Under the pieces are notes generated by a model. The model saw only the letters and a list, made by a program, of their open reading frames with translations, did no database searches and was not told the DNA's origin. Both the position numbers and the translations under genes were made by a program. From a virus, in IMG/VR virus record IMGVR_UViG_3300006752_000078, positions 1 to 37,079 of that record: a stretch of DNA of 37,079 nucleotides, one strand, 5' to 3'. Shown here one piece after another: positions 18,401-27,765 of this stretch. Position 1 is the first letter of the stretch; every line of letters starts with the position of its first letter.

Positions 18401-20743
18401 AGAACCTTTTGTTTTTAGAAGGTATGGTATGTTGTTAACAATTCTTCTCCAAATCTCATGAGTATATTGTTCTATTGGTTTGGATGCTAGTGAACCCGAT
18501 TGGACTGGGTTACCAAACTTATCTGTACCCAATGCGTAGTTCCAAAGTTCTTCTCTATCTTTACCATGTGATAATTTCCAACCCATAGATTTAGCCACAT
18601 CATAAAGTAAGTTGTTTGGCATACCATCAAATGGATGTTCTTCTCTCGTATGAATAGAAGTTAGTTTTTTAATGTAAGCCCATGTAATATCAAAGTGGTG
18701 TCCTATCATATCAATGAACAATACATAATCTCTGTTTAACGGGTCCTCAACGATTGATGCTGGAATTGTTTTTGTTAATCGTGCATCATTCATAGCATCA
18801 AAGTAACTTGCTGATTCTATTAGATTGTTATAGTATTTTATTGCTCTTGAAGAAGTAGGTGAATGTAATACTGGTGGTTGTGTTTTAACTTTTGGCCACG
18901 GACCAAATGTAAATCTAGAACCACTATAATGTGAATACAATGAACTTGATGGTTCGGTGTACATCCATCTTTCAAACCCATCCATTCCACTTACAACATT
19001 ATTTTTTCTAACAATAGATTGTGATATATTTGTTAATGCTTCAGAACCACTAATCTGTTTCAATGTTTTTATTCTACCATCATATGATTCGATTAACTCT
19101 AATTTATATTTAAAGTTATTTACTCTTTCAACTGCAGATGAGTAATGTACAAATTCTGAAAAATCAGAATAGTTTACATTTATATTTGGCGCTGATGAAG
19201 CACTAATGTATTTATCGATTATTTGTTGGGATGTAGCTAGATTTGCATCTAATAAACTATTCCAATTTTTTAAATCAGTACCTACAGATTTTCCATAAGT
19301 ACCCATATCAATTTTAAAGTTAGGTTCTGAGAAGTTATTTTGAACTTTTCGTTCTTTGTATGGATATACTAAAACTTTCTCAATATAAGAATCCCTAACT
19401 ATTTTTTCAATTGTAGGTTGTTCGTTTTGTAAATCACCTCTTAATGGTTTATACAACTTTACAGTTACAGTTTGAAGTGCTTGAAAGGTTGGGTCGTAAA
19501 TATCAATTGTAGATGAAATGGGTGCACCATTTAATTCTTTGCTGTAAGGCGACATTTTAGCTATAGGAAATGCTCTAGCATCATCCGATGAACCATTTAT
19601 ATAGTATATAGGTTCTTGTAGAATTCTACCATTACTAGTAACCACATCTCCTGATATTTGAACCCAAGTAGATGATAATGGGTCTGGTGAAAATTTAGCA
19701 CCTCTACCAGTTGCTTTAAATTTTAAAGGTATGTTTATATCAGCAGTTGTAGATGAGTACTTACCTTTGTTTACAACAGGCATTCCATTTGGTGGTGCAG
19801 TAGATGGATAGTGAGATGCTACTTGTACTGTTTCTGTCTTAGTAGTAGCTTCACTACCTGATTCCGCAGGTACTACAACTTCTTGTTCTTCTTCTGTTAT
19901 AGTAACATCTGCTAATAATGGTGTATAACTTTCATCCAATTGTTCTTTAGTACCACCCTCACTTGTAATTGTTTCACCTTCAATTAATATACTACCACCA
20001 GTGAATACTTCAATCCAAAGATTATCAGTACCCGCCATTGGATAGAATCTAGTAGGGTTACCTTCGAATGTTTGTTCGGGAAATGGTACTTCAACTCTTC
20101 GATGTCCTTTTCTTGGATTTAAGGTAAAATCAAAGTTAGTAATTGCCGCTAAATCATTGTTACCAAAGTTTAATACATATTGTGATTGTAAACCATCACC
20201 TTCTCTTGGTTTACCTAAATCATTTTTATTAAGAAGTGAGCTCTCTTCAAAAATATCTTGTAAACCATCTAAAGTATTAACCTCTCCTTTTCCAAGACCA
20301 AGTGTTAATTGTACTTCTGTACCATCACCTGATACTTCTTCTACTTTTAATTTATCTGTTTTTTGGTCTAAGAAATTATATACTAATGTAAATGAACCTT
20401 TTGATATGTTAGCTCTTCTTACATCCTTTTCAGGACTTATTTCAATATCATAATCATGTAATGTATCTGCATTGTTTTCTAATACAGAGTTAATTCCGTT
20501 TCTTGCTAATTGCTGATATGAATATAATAGATTTTCTCCAGAGTAAATATGGAAGTGTGTTTGTGCCGTACGTGGTATATCTGAAGGATACCCACTCTCT
20601 CTACGTTGTAAATCGGCGGCAGTAACTTGAACAGGTTCAACTGTAATTTTATCTAAATCAGCATCCGTATATATTTGTGGAGCATCTACGGGCTTTCTAG
20701 ATGTTAAAAGTTCACTTCCTTTATTATATAAATCTAAACTCAT
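15401..20743 (-). CDS. Very large baseplate/fibre protein with gpI (gp7)-like and LamG-like domains
   Basis: A 1780-aa virion protein. Residues about 675-805 resemble the tail protein I/gp7 wedge region: a VLFIDMIGHHFD segment, then EIWRRIVNNIPYLLKTKG and SARAVKALISTYGIP, the characteristic motif of that family. Directly after it, residues about 825-1020 look like a LamG-type jelly-roll ending GSIQELRYWAQPLKD. The middle holds repeated YPTY/LTQS strings (about 1330-1430), and the final 150 residues are a Lys/Glu-rich coiled coil. T4 gp7 is 1032 aa, so this would be an enlarged wedge with fused fibre parts. The order gp25, gp6, then this protein follows the W-J-I order of other contractile tails. 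One-base TAATG overlaps couple it to both neighbours. The domain calls are by eye. Confidence 0.72.
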   Translation of the reverse strand: MSLDLYNKGSELLTSRKPVDAPQIYTDADLDKITVEPVQVTAADLQRRESGYPSDIPRTAQTHFHIYSGENLLYSYQQLARNGINSVLENNADTLHDYDIEISPEKDVRRANISKGSFTLVYNFLDQKTDKLKVEEVSGDGTEVQLTLGLGKGEVNTLDGLQDIFEESSLLNKNDLGKPREGDGLQSQYVLNFGNNDLAAITNFDFTLNPRKGHRRVEVPFPEQTFEGNPTRFYPMAGTDNLWIEVFTGGSILIEGETITSEGGTKEQLDESYTPLLADVTITEEEQEVVVPAESGSEATTKTETVQVASHYPSTAPPNGMPVVNKGKYSSTTADINIPLKFKATGRGAKFSPDPLSSTWVQISGDVVTSNGRILQEPIYYINGSSDDARAFPIAKMSPYSKELNGAPISSTIDIYDPTFQALQTVTVKLYKPLRGDLQNEQPTIEKIVRDSYIEKVLVYPYKERKVQNNFSEPNFKIDMGTYGKSVGTDLKNWNSLLDANLATSQQIIDKYISASSAPNINVNYSDFSEFVHYSSAVERVNNFKYKLELIESYDGRIKTLKQISGSEALTNISQSIVRKNNVVSGMDGFERWMYTEPSSSLYSHYSGSRFTFGPWPKVKTQPPVLHSPTSSRAIKYYNNLIESASYFDAMNDARLTKTIPASIVEDPLNRDYVLFIDMIGHHFDITWAYIKKLTSIHTREEHPFDGMPNNLLYDVAKSMGWKLSHGKDREELWNYALGTDKFGNPVQSGSLASKPIEQYTHEIWRRIVNNIPYLLKTKGSARAVKALISTYGIPQTFLSIREYGGPVIKKERQFWEHDRFVYHQRFDTDNYMEVPFGKVNDIDPITYKNRDPNPIDTIELQVQQNMNRDTAIFNKDGKFAVRYENVSTARKGVRGNIHFYLSGSSGYKSASINNISLFDSKMGTLIVQREESVDDITKDNEYKLIYRRHRRDDITVSHSASILIDGSTESSYNAAWTGSGTLTVGKTLPNSFPGSALYMSGSIQELRYWAQPLKDIVIDEHTLSRESYHGNSPSSSYFDLKFRFLPDSRLKNVQSYDSQPSQHPNQKISTVLDGRILSASLYNFEPDDLRGVTDEYHTKVPSAGANNIMNNKVRVEPNRLRGMLDVDQRKETSKFDSAPNDSNQLGVYLSATKMYNEDIYNHTGFFEVDDYIGDPDQREGFTEQNEQLDYLRRQVFKKYSTKNLINSTIDILARYDFSVFEQIRQTIPARVDYNSGIIIEPHILERPKVKSKAKLTKTEPFYKTVIKQIDKEPQMFITPLEVSMSARPEQEWEYPTYETEISGGAAPDISMETTPLEDKVLVRPRPFMTYPTYDNFDSLFIPKATASFDAAYVTHKTQLFLTQSLVGNGEYPTYGTKLFLTQSQNLIGDYKDYTTKISIENQRSASADYTNTPDILLTTPDRVVGDFTLYNAPLKVSHSIEVTKKDLEDKGLITAKIPYKPSQYKFTILIPSQSADVGFGLGWITGSNGKWNYDPIGTTVLNKRPAKYARSINYFYSSALSASLGLSYSSSYSPSQVSTDELPLAVFNLRHLGCKMTSDSLTTNSPDTPDGKPVIEVFQADPNVLINTSQTAEEGNLDVDVLTGLTTLNIEELFISTEVFYQRRIEYKKEKVKFGREIQRLVNIEERRRAEFDLRKQNSEDISIREKARQEEYDIVNNPEVVRKEIEEREEEKFIQPDLPRDVRFLDGQQVNVERKEEIEKERFSGLAQKLSKLPKKEREEFIEDRGLDRELIKKLELPKPNLDEIKKGREVKSKRRGK

Positions 20744-22035
20744 TATTGCTTTCCGTTTTGCTTAGTAACCATCATACTTCCGGTCTTACGCTTAGCCCTA
20801 GCCGATGCGTTTAATAAAATCATTAAGTCCATCCATGTCTCATCATAGATAGCATTTGTACTTCCTAAGTTTGCAAACTGATTATTAAATGACCTGTTAA
20901 ATCCAAATGCACTTGTTGAGGTGGTTTTCTTAATACCATTACCTCTAATCTCTTTATCTATAGCATTTTTCCATTCAGGTATAGTTCTATCTTTAAGTCT
21001 TTCATTACTTCGTTGATTACTACTTGGTCGTTTCTTCCACGCTTTTCTTAAAACATTTCTCATAGAAGTCATTCGTGTCATAATAAACTCATCTCTAGCA
21101 TCCATTCTTGAAATGTTGAGTAAAAGTTCATCGTAGTTAATAAGTATGTTACCATTATTAATTGGACCCGTTTTAGTTTCTATATCTTCTCTAAAGTTTT
21201 TAGCATTTTTATTACTTCCGAAAAGAGAACCAAATCTACTTCCCGATAATGTAGTATTTGAATTTAAATACCCACTACCACCAGCTATTATATCTTCACC
21301 AATAAAATTAAGTACTTTAATAATTGCATCATCTTTTAGTCTTGGAGATACTAATTTAATTTTTGATTTCCATTGACTTAGCTTTTTCGTTGTACCCAAT
21401 CCTTGTATTATAGGAGTTTCATTTCCAAATAATTCTCTAGCAGCTAAATATGCTAAAAATGCATAATTGTTAACACCATTATATTTTTGACTACTACCTC
21501 TGAAATTTCTTTCTTCATAATAAAAATGAAGTCCTGAAATTAATTGTTCAAATGATATCTGTGCGTTTTCTTTAATAAGTGGTCTTGATGATTGTACACC
21601 GACACCAGCAGTATTACCAAGTGATGAATCTGGTTCTGGTAGGGGCAACGCATAATAACTGATACCTGCTTTTGATACCCAATCATAATCTGCACCATCT
21701 ACTCTTATCTTTTTTGGATTTCCAATCATTTTAGTCCACTTATCAGATGATTTTGAAAACTTCCAAAGTTCAGCCCCATTACCAGGTGTTCCATCTGGAT
21801 TTGGTGGTGTAGGTGGTGTCGCTGGTACTGGCGGTGGTGGTGGTACTATATTAGTTCTTGATGGTACTCTAGCAACCGTTCTAATAATATTCGATGCTAA
21901 TCCACCAACTATAGGAACTTGACTAACAATATTACTAATAGGTGCGGCTACAGTTTGCACTACATTTGATACACCTCGTTGAATACCACGTCCAACATTT
22001 CTAATACCTCTTCCTATACGACTAAATAATCCCAT
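20743..22035 (-). CDS. Unknown structural protein with proline-rich linker
   Basis: A 430-aa protein. The first 60 residues are Gly/Arg/Val-rich and amphipathic (GLFSRIGRGIRNVGRGIQRG, then a hydrophobic run ISNIVSQVPIVGGLASNII), reminiscent of membrane-interacting or assembly segments. A poly-proline linker (PPPPPVPATPPTPPNPDG) follows at about 64-81. The rest is a soluble domain with no motif I recognise, ending in a basic tail. It lies between the 566-aa and 1780-aa virion genes, three bases after the former and sharing one base with the latter. A baseplate or tail-appendage role is suggested by position only. Confidence 0.6.
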   Translation of the reverse strand: MGLFSRIGRGIRNVGRGIQRGVSNVVQTVAAPISNIVSQVPIVGGLASNIIRTVARVPSRTNIVPPPPPVPATPPTPPNPDGTPGNGAELWKFSKSSDKWTKMIGNPKKIRVDGADYDWVSKAGISYYALPLPEPDSSLGNTAGVGVQSSRPLIKENAQISFEQLISGLHFYYEERNFRGSSQKYNGVNNYAFLAYLAARELFGNETPIIQGLGTTKKLSQWKSKIKLVSPRLKDDAIIKVLNFIGEDIIAGGSGYLNSNTTLSGSRFGSLFGSNKNAKNFREDIETKTGPINNGNILINYDELLLNISRMDARDEFIMTRMTSMRNVLRKAWKKRPSSNQRSNERLKDRTIPEWKNAIDKEIRGNGIKKTTSTSAFGFNRSFNNQFANLGSTNAIYDETWMDLMILLNASARAKRKTGSMMVTKQNGKQ

Positions 22036-22038
22036 AAC

Positions 22039-23739
22039 TTATTTCTCCACCTTTACTTGATTATACTTATCTAATAAACGCTTTCCACCATACAAATCAA
22101 ATACCATATAAGAGAATTGTGTACCTAACCAATTAGTTAATCTACCCATAAGAGTTGGTTTCTCAACAACTCCCATTTTGTATCCCATATATTCTGTCCA
22201 AGGTTTGAACAACTTATATGCTAACTTTGTATTTTGTGGATTCTCTCTCATAAATTTAACAACACTTCTAGCCCACATCTGATACCCGATTACCAATTTA
22301 GGGTCTGATTCAAACATCATATCACCATATCTTTCATCAGCATCCCACATTTTTTCAGATAGATATCCTTGTCTGTAAAGTTCATTACAAATAATCTTTC
22401 TTCCTCTACTACTCCTTCTTATTGTCTTAGTTGTTCTTCCAATGGATGTACGACCGAATGGACTTGTTGCTCCAGTTGAAGTAGTTGATACAGTAATATT
22501 CTTCCATCTATATTGACCATCAGTACCGGCTGCTCCGAATGGTGTATATCCATCAAAGTACCTTAAATTTATTTTTCTAAGTCTTGGTGTTATGTTATCA
22601 CCAGTAATAGTATATGTTCTTTGAACTAATGCTTTTTTTGATTGTGAATCAGTTGTTGTTGTAACAGGTTCAACTCTTATTAATGTAGGGTTGTTTTGTC
22701 CCCAATAGTGTATCTCAATATCAAGTCTAGCAGTTAAATCGTGTGTACCTCTCTTTTGAATTGTATTTATTTTTAAATCTTCTGTAAGTGTTGTTGCTAT
22801 TTGTTTTCTAGCTTCTACAAACTTATCTTTACTTAGAAAATGTACATAACTTACTTTTGTAGCCTCATCTCCGACTACGTGTATCTGTTGAAAGGTATCT
22901 TCTTTACCATCTTTTACACCTACTAATTCTTTATTAACGTAATATGTTATCATTACAACATCATCTGCAATATCACCTAACACTTTTCGTTTACCAATAT
23001 CACCACCATACTCATTTGATTCTACATATGCGATTGATTGTCTATTGTAACTCTCTACATCATATAATGCATATTGGTTTTGACCATAATCTAATTGTTC
23101 ACCTAATGCCGTTTTGTACTTCCCACCATAATCATATTCATCATTAATTCTAAATCCTATCGGAACTTTAAGTTTTTCAGCTAAAAACCAAAGTGTATCA
23201 TTTCCGTTAATTGTGTAAAATAAACCCTCTTCAATATAAAAAAATGAAGTGTTTGAAGAACCAACTCTAACAATTTCTCCTGTAAATTTAAGATTAGATA
23301 CTGCATCCTCAGTTATGATACCTTCTACTGGTGCAAATGATACGGCATTTAGTTTGTTAATCTCAGCAGTTTTATTTGTTGATACATCTCTAGTGAATTG
23401 CTCAATATCATTATCAATTGCTTTAAAGTATTCTTGTTTTATATATTCGTTCCGTACACCAGCTAACTTTATCGTACCATAGTTATACACCTTACCATTA
23501 TCGTTTTTTACAACAACATCGGTTGAAGGTCTAGCAGCACCACTTTTAGGAATATCATAGGATATTATTTGACCAGAGGTGTTTCTTCTGATTTCTCTTC
23601 TATCAGGAGTTTTACCTTTGATTTTAGATTTAACGACATCATCAGATGTTTTACCAATCTTTTTTGGAATGGCATTTCGTTTTGCGCTATCAACGGCCCT
23701 TGCTTTTGCTTTTTTTATGGATTTTTTATCTACTGCCAT
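22039..23739 (-). CDS. Unknown virion protein of the post-gp6 baseplate cluster
   Basis: A 566-aa protein with a very basic N-terminus (about 1-60, many Lys and Arg) and a large folded body. A stretch near 170-190 (FYTINGNDTLWFLAEKL) has a faint LysM flavour, but not enough to call. A beta-rich region with SATSPFGRTSIGRTTKTIRR follows near 425-445, and the C-terminal 120 residues are aromatic and basic (YQMWARSVVKFMREN). No enzyme motif is seen. Its first base is shared with the last base of the stop of the 676-aa gene, so it is translationally coupled in the tail operon. Function unknown. Confidence 0.6.
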   Translation of the reverse strand: MAVDKKSIKKAKARAVDSAKRNAIPKKIGKTSDDVVKSKIKGKTPDRREIRRNTSGQIISYDIPKSGAARPSTDVVVKNDNGKVYNYGTIKLAGVRNEYIKQEYFKAIDNDIEQFTRDVSTNKTAEINKLNAVSFAPVEGIITEDAVSNLKFTGEIVRVGSSNTSFFYIEEGLFYTINGNDTLWFLAEKLKVPIGFRINDEYDYGGKYKTALGEQLDYGQNQYALYDVESYNRQSIAYVESNEYGGDIGKRKVLGDIADDVVMITYYVNKELVGVKDGKEDTFQQIHVVGDEATKVSYVHFLSKDKFVEARKQIATTLTEDLKINTIQKRGTHDLTARLDIEIHYWGQNNPTLIRVEPVTTTTDSQSKKALVQRTYTITGDNITPRLRKINLRYFDGYTPFGAAGTDGQYRWKNITVSTTSTGATSPFGRTSIGRTTKTIRRSSRGRKIICNELYRQGYLSEKMWDADERYGDMMFESDPKLVIGYQMWARSVVKFMRENPQNTKLAYKLFKPWTEYMGYKMGVVEKPTLMGRLTNWLGTQFSYMVFDLYGGKRLLDKYNQVKVEK

Positions 23740-25769
23740 TATCTCACCACTTTAAATACGTTCCCGCCAAAGTATTCTTGTTTTCCACCTCTATCAACTC
23801 TGAATTCAAATTGATAGAATCTTTCAGGTTGTAAAGTATTGAACCAAAAGTCAAAATAGTTTCCGTTTGAATCACAACTTAATTTTGTATAAGTTGTATC
23901 ATATGGTATCAATACTAAATTAGTTTCAACATCTCTTACTTGGTAATAAGTATTCTGTGGGAGATATTTAATTGTAGTATAAGGATTAGAATCCGAAAAA
24001 CTTCTTTGTGGGTATCGTTCTCTACCAACTACTCTAACTCTGGATTTTGAACTTTCTTTATATTCGGATGATAAGTTCTTTGGATAGATTACAATATCAT
24101 CTGATGTTAATGCACTTAATGAACCTGTATTAAATGTGGAATCATCCCACCTAACTTCTAATGTAGGAACATATATTGTATGAGTTTCATTTGAAAAGAA
24201 TTTAGCCGAACCATATCTTACCGAGCCACTCTCTTGTGAAACTGGTCGTTTAATAAGGAAACCATTATTTGGTCTTGAACCATTTAACCAATCATTTACA
24301 TACTCAGTAACATTTGCATTTAAGTTGGTTGTATATTTGTTGAATCTCTGAGATACTTTTGTACTATTCATAGATGATGTGTACCAAGTACCCCCACCAG
24401 TGTTTTTAAAGAATGATGCCTCAGATTCAGGTGGAGTTTTTAATGAACCCGAATATACTATTTTAAAGTTATCTATAGAACCAGTTGCTCTACTACTACC
24501 TGTTGCAAAGTATGTATAGTTAAATCTATAATCACCACTCGTTGGTGGTGTAAATTGAATTGATTGAGTTACAGATGATGTATATAAACTTTTCAGGCCT
24601 GTAATCTGACTTGGTGTCATTTTTATACCTTTTGGATTAAATACAGCAAATCCATATGATGGGTAGTTACCCAACTTTAATTCATTTGTTATTGTATATT
24701 TTAATGATGAATCCAAATATTTTTTGTATTCAGCAGTAGCCCCACCAGTGTTATCTGATTGGAAAAATAGTTGTGAGCTTGATACAAATTGTTTTGGCAT
24801 TACACCTTCAGTACTTTTAATAACGTTTCGTTGTCTAAATAAACCTTCATTAACTGCAAACGTTTCTCTAACTATAGTATTACCAGCACGTTCCGTAACA
24901 TATACTTCATCAAAAGTACCTGTAGTTGATGCTGATGTTCCATCGTTATCAAAGAATGTAAATCTTAAATTATATTGACCTGATGATGCCGCAGTTATCA
25001 TAAATGATTGTGTAGATGGTGTTGTAATATTACCAATCATATCTGCATAAGAATCTTCGTTTTGAATTAACCCATTTGGGTTTTCAATTCTAAATTGAAC
25101 ATCGGTGAAATTTTTTGGGTCTATTTGAAATTGTACTTTATAGTTTAAAGAGTTTTCTAATTCAAGAGGAAATACTAAAGTAGTACCTGCAAAATTAGAT
25201 GCTGATATAACCAACCTTTCGTTTTCAACAAACATAAATGGTGAGTTACCACTAATATCATTAATTGATTCTGTTAAGAATGTAGAACCTGTGCCATTTG
25301 TAAATGTTTGGGATAGTACTAATCCCTCAGTAGGGATATCAATTTTTCTGAATCCGTTAAATACACTTGCAGAGGTAGCATTCCAATTCGATACACCATC
25401 TCTTGATTTCCAACTACACCCATCTGTTGAAATTGGCGTATAGTTATACTTACCACTACCTTCACCCCAGCTTTGAGATACTGGAAATATATCCAAATCA
25501 TATTCTGATTGAACTTCGGTTTCAGATACTGATGTTAAATTAAGATAGTACTTTATACTACCACTAATTTCACCACCTACTATAGATTGTGATATTGGTG
25601 CTAAATCAAATTGTGTTAGTACCCTACTATTACCAACCCAAATACTATTAGAATCATCATCGTAGAATTTTGTAATTTCTAAGATTTCATCCTTACCTGT
25701 ATTCTGGTTGTTACGATTGGTTTGTTCGTATATTGTAGTATCTTTTTGTCCGTATATTCTATAAATCAT
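23739..25769 (-). CDS. DNRLRE/CBM-like virion protein with duplicated beta-sandwich
   Basis: A 676-aa protein. The N-terminus (IYRIYGQKDTTIYEQ... VGNSRVLTQFDLAPI) follows the DNRLRE-type pattern seen in many secreted and phage appendage proteins, including SQSWGEGSGKY near 115. Two related segments of about 85 residues, at about 206-290 and 356-438, share the scheme SLxY, xNPxG, TQSxxxTxxxSGxYxxxxTYF, TGxxDxxxV, typical of a carbohydrate-binding beta-sandwich. The C-terminal 90 residues look fibronectin-like (YQFEFRVDRGG). The ribosome site AAGGAGAATATT is strong. It comes directly after gp6, where T4 encodes gp7 to gp12, so a wedge-appendage or short-fibre role is likely. Confidence 0.68.
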   Translation of the reverse strand: MIYRIYGQKDTTIYEQTNRNNQNTGKDEILEITKFYDDDSNSIWVGNSRVLTQFDLAPISQSIVGGEISGSIKYYLNLTSVSETEVQSEYDLDIFPVSQSWGEGSGKYNYTPISTDGCSWKSRDGVSNWNATSASVFNGFRKIDIPTEGLVLSQTFTNGTGSTFLTESINDISGNSPFMFVENERLVISASNFAGTTLVFPLELENSLNYKVQFQIDPKNFTDVQFRIENPNGLIQNEDSYADMIGNITTPSTQSFMITAASSGQYNLRFTFFDNDGTSASTTGTFDEVYVTERAGNTIVRETFAVNEGLFRQRNVIKSTEGVMPKQFVSSSQLFFQSDNTGGATAEYKKYLDSSLKYTITNELKLGNYPSYGFAVFNPKGIKMTPSQITGLKSLYTSSVTQSIQFTPPTSGDYRFNYTYFATGSSRATGSIDNFKIVYSGSLKTPPESEASFFKNTGGGTWYTSSMNSTKVSQRFNKYTTNLNANVTEYVNDWLNGSRPNNGFLIKRPVSQESGSVRYGSAKFFSNETHTIYVPTLEVRWDDSTFNTGSLSALTSDDIVIYPKNLSSEYKESSKSRVRVVGRERYPQRSFSDSNPYTTIKYLPQNTYYQVRDVETNLVLIPYDTTYTKLSCDSNGNYFDFWFNTLQPERFYQFEFRVDRGGKQEYFGGNVFKVVR

Positions 25770-25779
25770 AATATTCTCC

Positions 25780-27759
25780 TTAGAAAGATTGAGTTACAAC
25801 CTTACCTCTTATATCTACATTAGGATACTTAACTTCAAATATAGCAGGGTCTTTAGGTGGATATATAATACCCATTCTAGTGGCCACACTCAAATCATAT
25901 TTATTTGGTGAGTAGTTTCCATTATATCTATTCATAATTTTCAAACCACCTTCACCATCAGAATCAGGTCTTGGTACTGTTTGAACACCATCCACCTTAT
26001 CTAATAAAATATAGACTTGTGATACATTAATTGGTTGGTTAATTTTCCAATTGTTAATGTTAAAATAATCTTTTAATGCTTGAATACATCTAAGAAGAAC
26101 TTCATTAGAATTGTAATCAGGTAATACTACAATATCAAAATTAATAGCGATATTAACAATGTATGCATCTTTAATATTAACTGCATCTGTTAAGATTCTA
26201 TAATATGCTAAATAGTTTTTTAAATTGTTTTTAGTAGCAGGATTTAGGTGAGTTACCTTTTTATCTTTATCATAACCCAATGTGTATAAGTTAAGAGCTA
26301 ACGGATTCGGTGATTCCGTTTCAACTATCTTTGGTATAGGGTCACCCGGTAATATAGCATGTGGTGAAAAACTTCCATTACCTTTTGTTTCTATTTGGTA
26401 ATCTTGTGCTAAATAAGCTTTAGCAACTGAACCAAATTGTGGTGGAAGTGCGTAACATCTCATAATATAATCTTCTCTACTTACAGTTCTATTCTGAGCT
26501 GCAAAGTAACCCATTGCGTTATTACGAATTTCATCATCCGTTTCTTTACTTCTACCACCAACAGCTGCTTCTGGGTTTGTAACTGCTAATGAGTTCTGTA
26601 CGAATCTTAGAGTTTCTTGATTTAGATTTATGGTGTTATCATTTTCATATACTTTACTTACAACATTGATTAAATCCTTAGCAGGTACATTATCTTCAAC
26701 ACCATTACCTACTAAGTACTCAATATCTAATGTTGTATTAGCTGGAGCAACTCCATACGTTTTTGTATATAAGAAGTTGGATGGGTCTAACCCTTGGTCT
26801 ATATTTCCAGTGTTTTCATATAACGCTGAACCAACATTATCAGGATTTGGAATTATTTCCTCATCAGCGTTTGCTGATACACCGGCTCCAAACTGAACTA
26901 CTAAATCTTTTTCAGATTCAAACTTTGTTATAAATCGTTTAGGTACTCTCTTTAAATTTAACAACTTAGGAGTTTCCCCACTATATGGTTGTAAGTTAGT
27001 AGAGTTATCTTCGTTATTTTCTACCTGTTCAAATACAGTATCTTGAGCAAGATATGGAACTTCAGTCCAACTATCTCCATCATCATCCATTACGGATTTT
27101 ATTTTAATAATATTAGCATCAGAGATTCGTATCTTATCATATATCTTAGGTGATGTAAATACATATTGTTGCTTTTTTACTTTACCACTTGATGCCTTAA
27201 CAGATTTCTTTAATAAATAATAGATAGGTTCGTTGGTGTTTTCATCAATTTGATACACCGATACACCTGTAGGGTTGAATGAAGATGATGCTGCAAAATC
27301 CACATCGAAGTTTGTTGAAAATTCTACATCACTATTAGAATCAGAACTGACTATCATTCCACTTGCAACTTTCAATGCGTAATCATAATCAGGTCTTACC
27401 TCATCACCACTACCTTTGGCTGGTAATATTTGAAAGACCTCCAACTCAACTGATGCTGGTACTACATTTTTTGGTTTGTACCCATGCACTGCTGCTAGAT
27501 TGAAAAGGTTTACTTTCTCTTCTGCGTTGGATAATAAAGATTCTCTTAATTGAGTATCTGTATAAAAGGATAGTACATCACCTACATAAGATGCCATCTC
27601 AATGAACATCATACCCGGTGAGGATTCATTAAAGTCATTAAAAGTATTTGGGAAATAAGTTTTAGAAAAATCAATTAAGTTTTTTCTTAACTCTCCGAAA
27701 TCCTTTCCAATGAGTTTAACATCCTTTTGGACTAAATCTGATTTGTTTGCTTTTGCCAT
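25780..27759 (-). CDS. Baseplate wedge protein, gp6 / J-like
   Basis: A 659-aa protein, almost exactly the length of T4 gp6 (660 aa). The N-terminus has the family signature: a NLIDFSKTYFP segment, then FNESSPGMMFIEMASYVGDVLSFYTD and a LLSNAEEKVNLFNLAAVHGY stretch. The middle carries the baseplate_J region with GGRSKETDDEIRNNAMGYFA and TVSREDYIMRC, and the C-terminal third has NIAINFDIVVLPDYN. In the virion gp6 dimers form the ring of the baseplate wedge around the hub. It follows gp25 by 6 bp with an AGGA ribosome site, and gp25-gp6 adjacency is conserved in contractile tails. Confidence 0.95.
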   Translation of the reverse strand: MAKANKSDLVQKDVKLIGKDFGELRKNLIDFSKTYFPNTFNDFNESSPGMMFIEMASYVGDVLSFYTDTQLRESLLSNAEEKVNLFNLAAVHGYKPKNVVPASVELEVFQILPAKGSGDEVRPDYDYALKVASGMIVSSDSNSDVEFSTNFDVDFAASSSFNPTGVSVYQIDENTNEPIYYLLKKSVKASSGKVKKQQYVFTSPKIYDKIRISDANIIKIKSVMDDDGDSWTEVPYLAQDTVFEQVENNEDNSTNLQPYSGETPKLLNLKRVPKRFITKFESEKDLVVQFGAGVSANADEEIIPNPDNVGSALYENTGNIDQGLDPSNFLYTKTYGVAPANTTLDIEYLVGNGVEDNVPAKDLINVVSKVYENDNTINLNQETLRFVQNSLAVTNPEAAVGGRSKETDDEIRNNAMGYFAAQNRTVSREDYIMRCYALPPQFGSVAKAYLAQDYQIETKGNGSFSPHAILPGDPIPKIVETESPNPLALNLYTLGYDKDKKVTHLNPATKNNLKNYLAYYRILTDAVNIKDAYIVNIAINFDIVVLPDYNSNEVLLRCIQALKDYFNINNWKINQPINVSQVYILLDKVDGVQTVPRPDSDGEGGLKIMNRYNGNYSPNKYDLSVATRMGIIYPPKDPAIFEVKYPNVDIRGKVVTQSF

Positions 27760-27765
27760 AAGTTC

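Noticed and set aside
22039-23739. LysM-like string FYTINGNDTLWFLAEKL in the 566-aa protein
   Set aside because: Only the first half of a LysM motif is present and what follows does not fit the rest of the domain; too weak to annotate.
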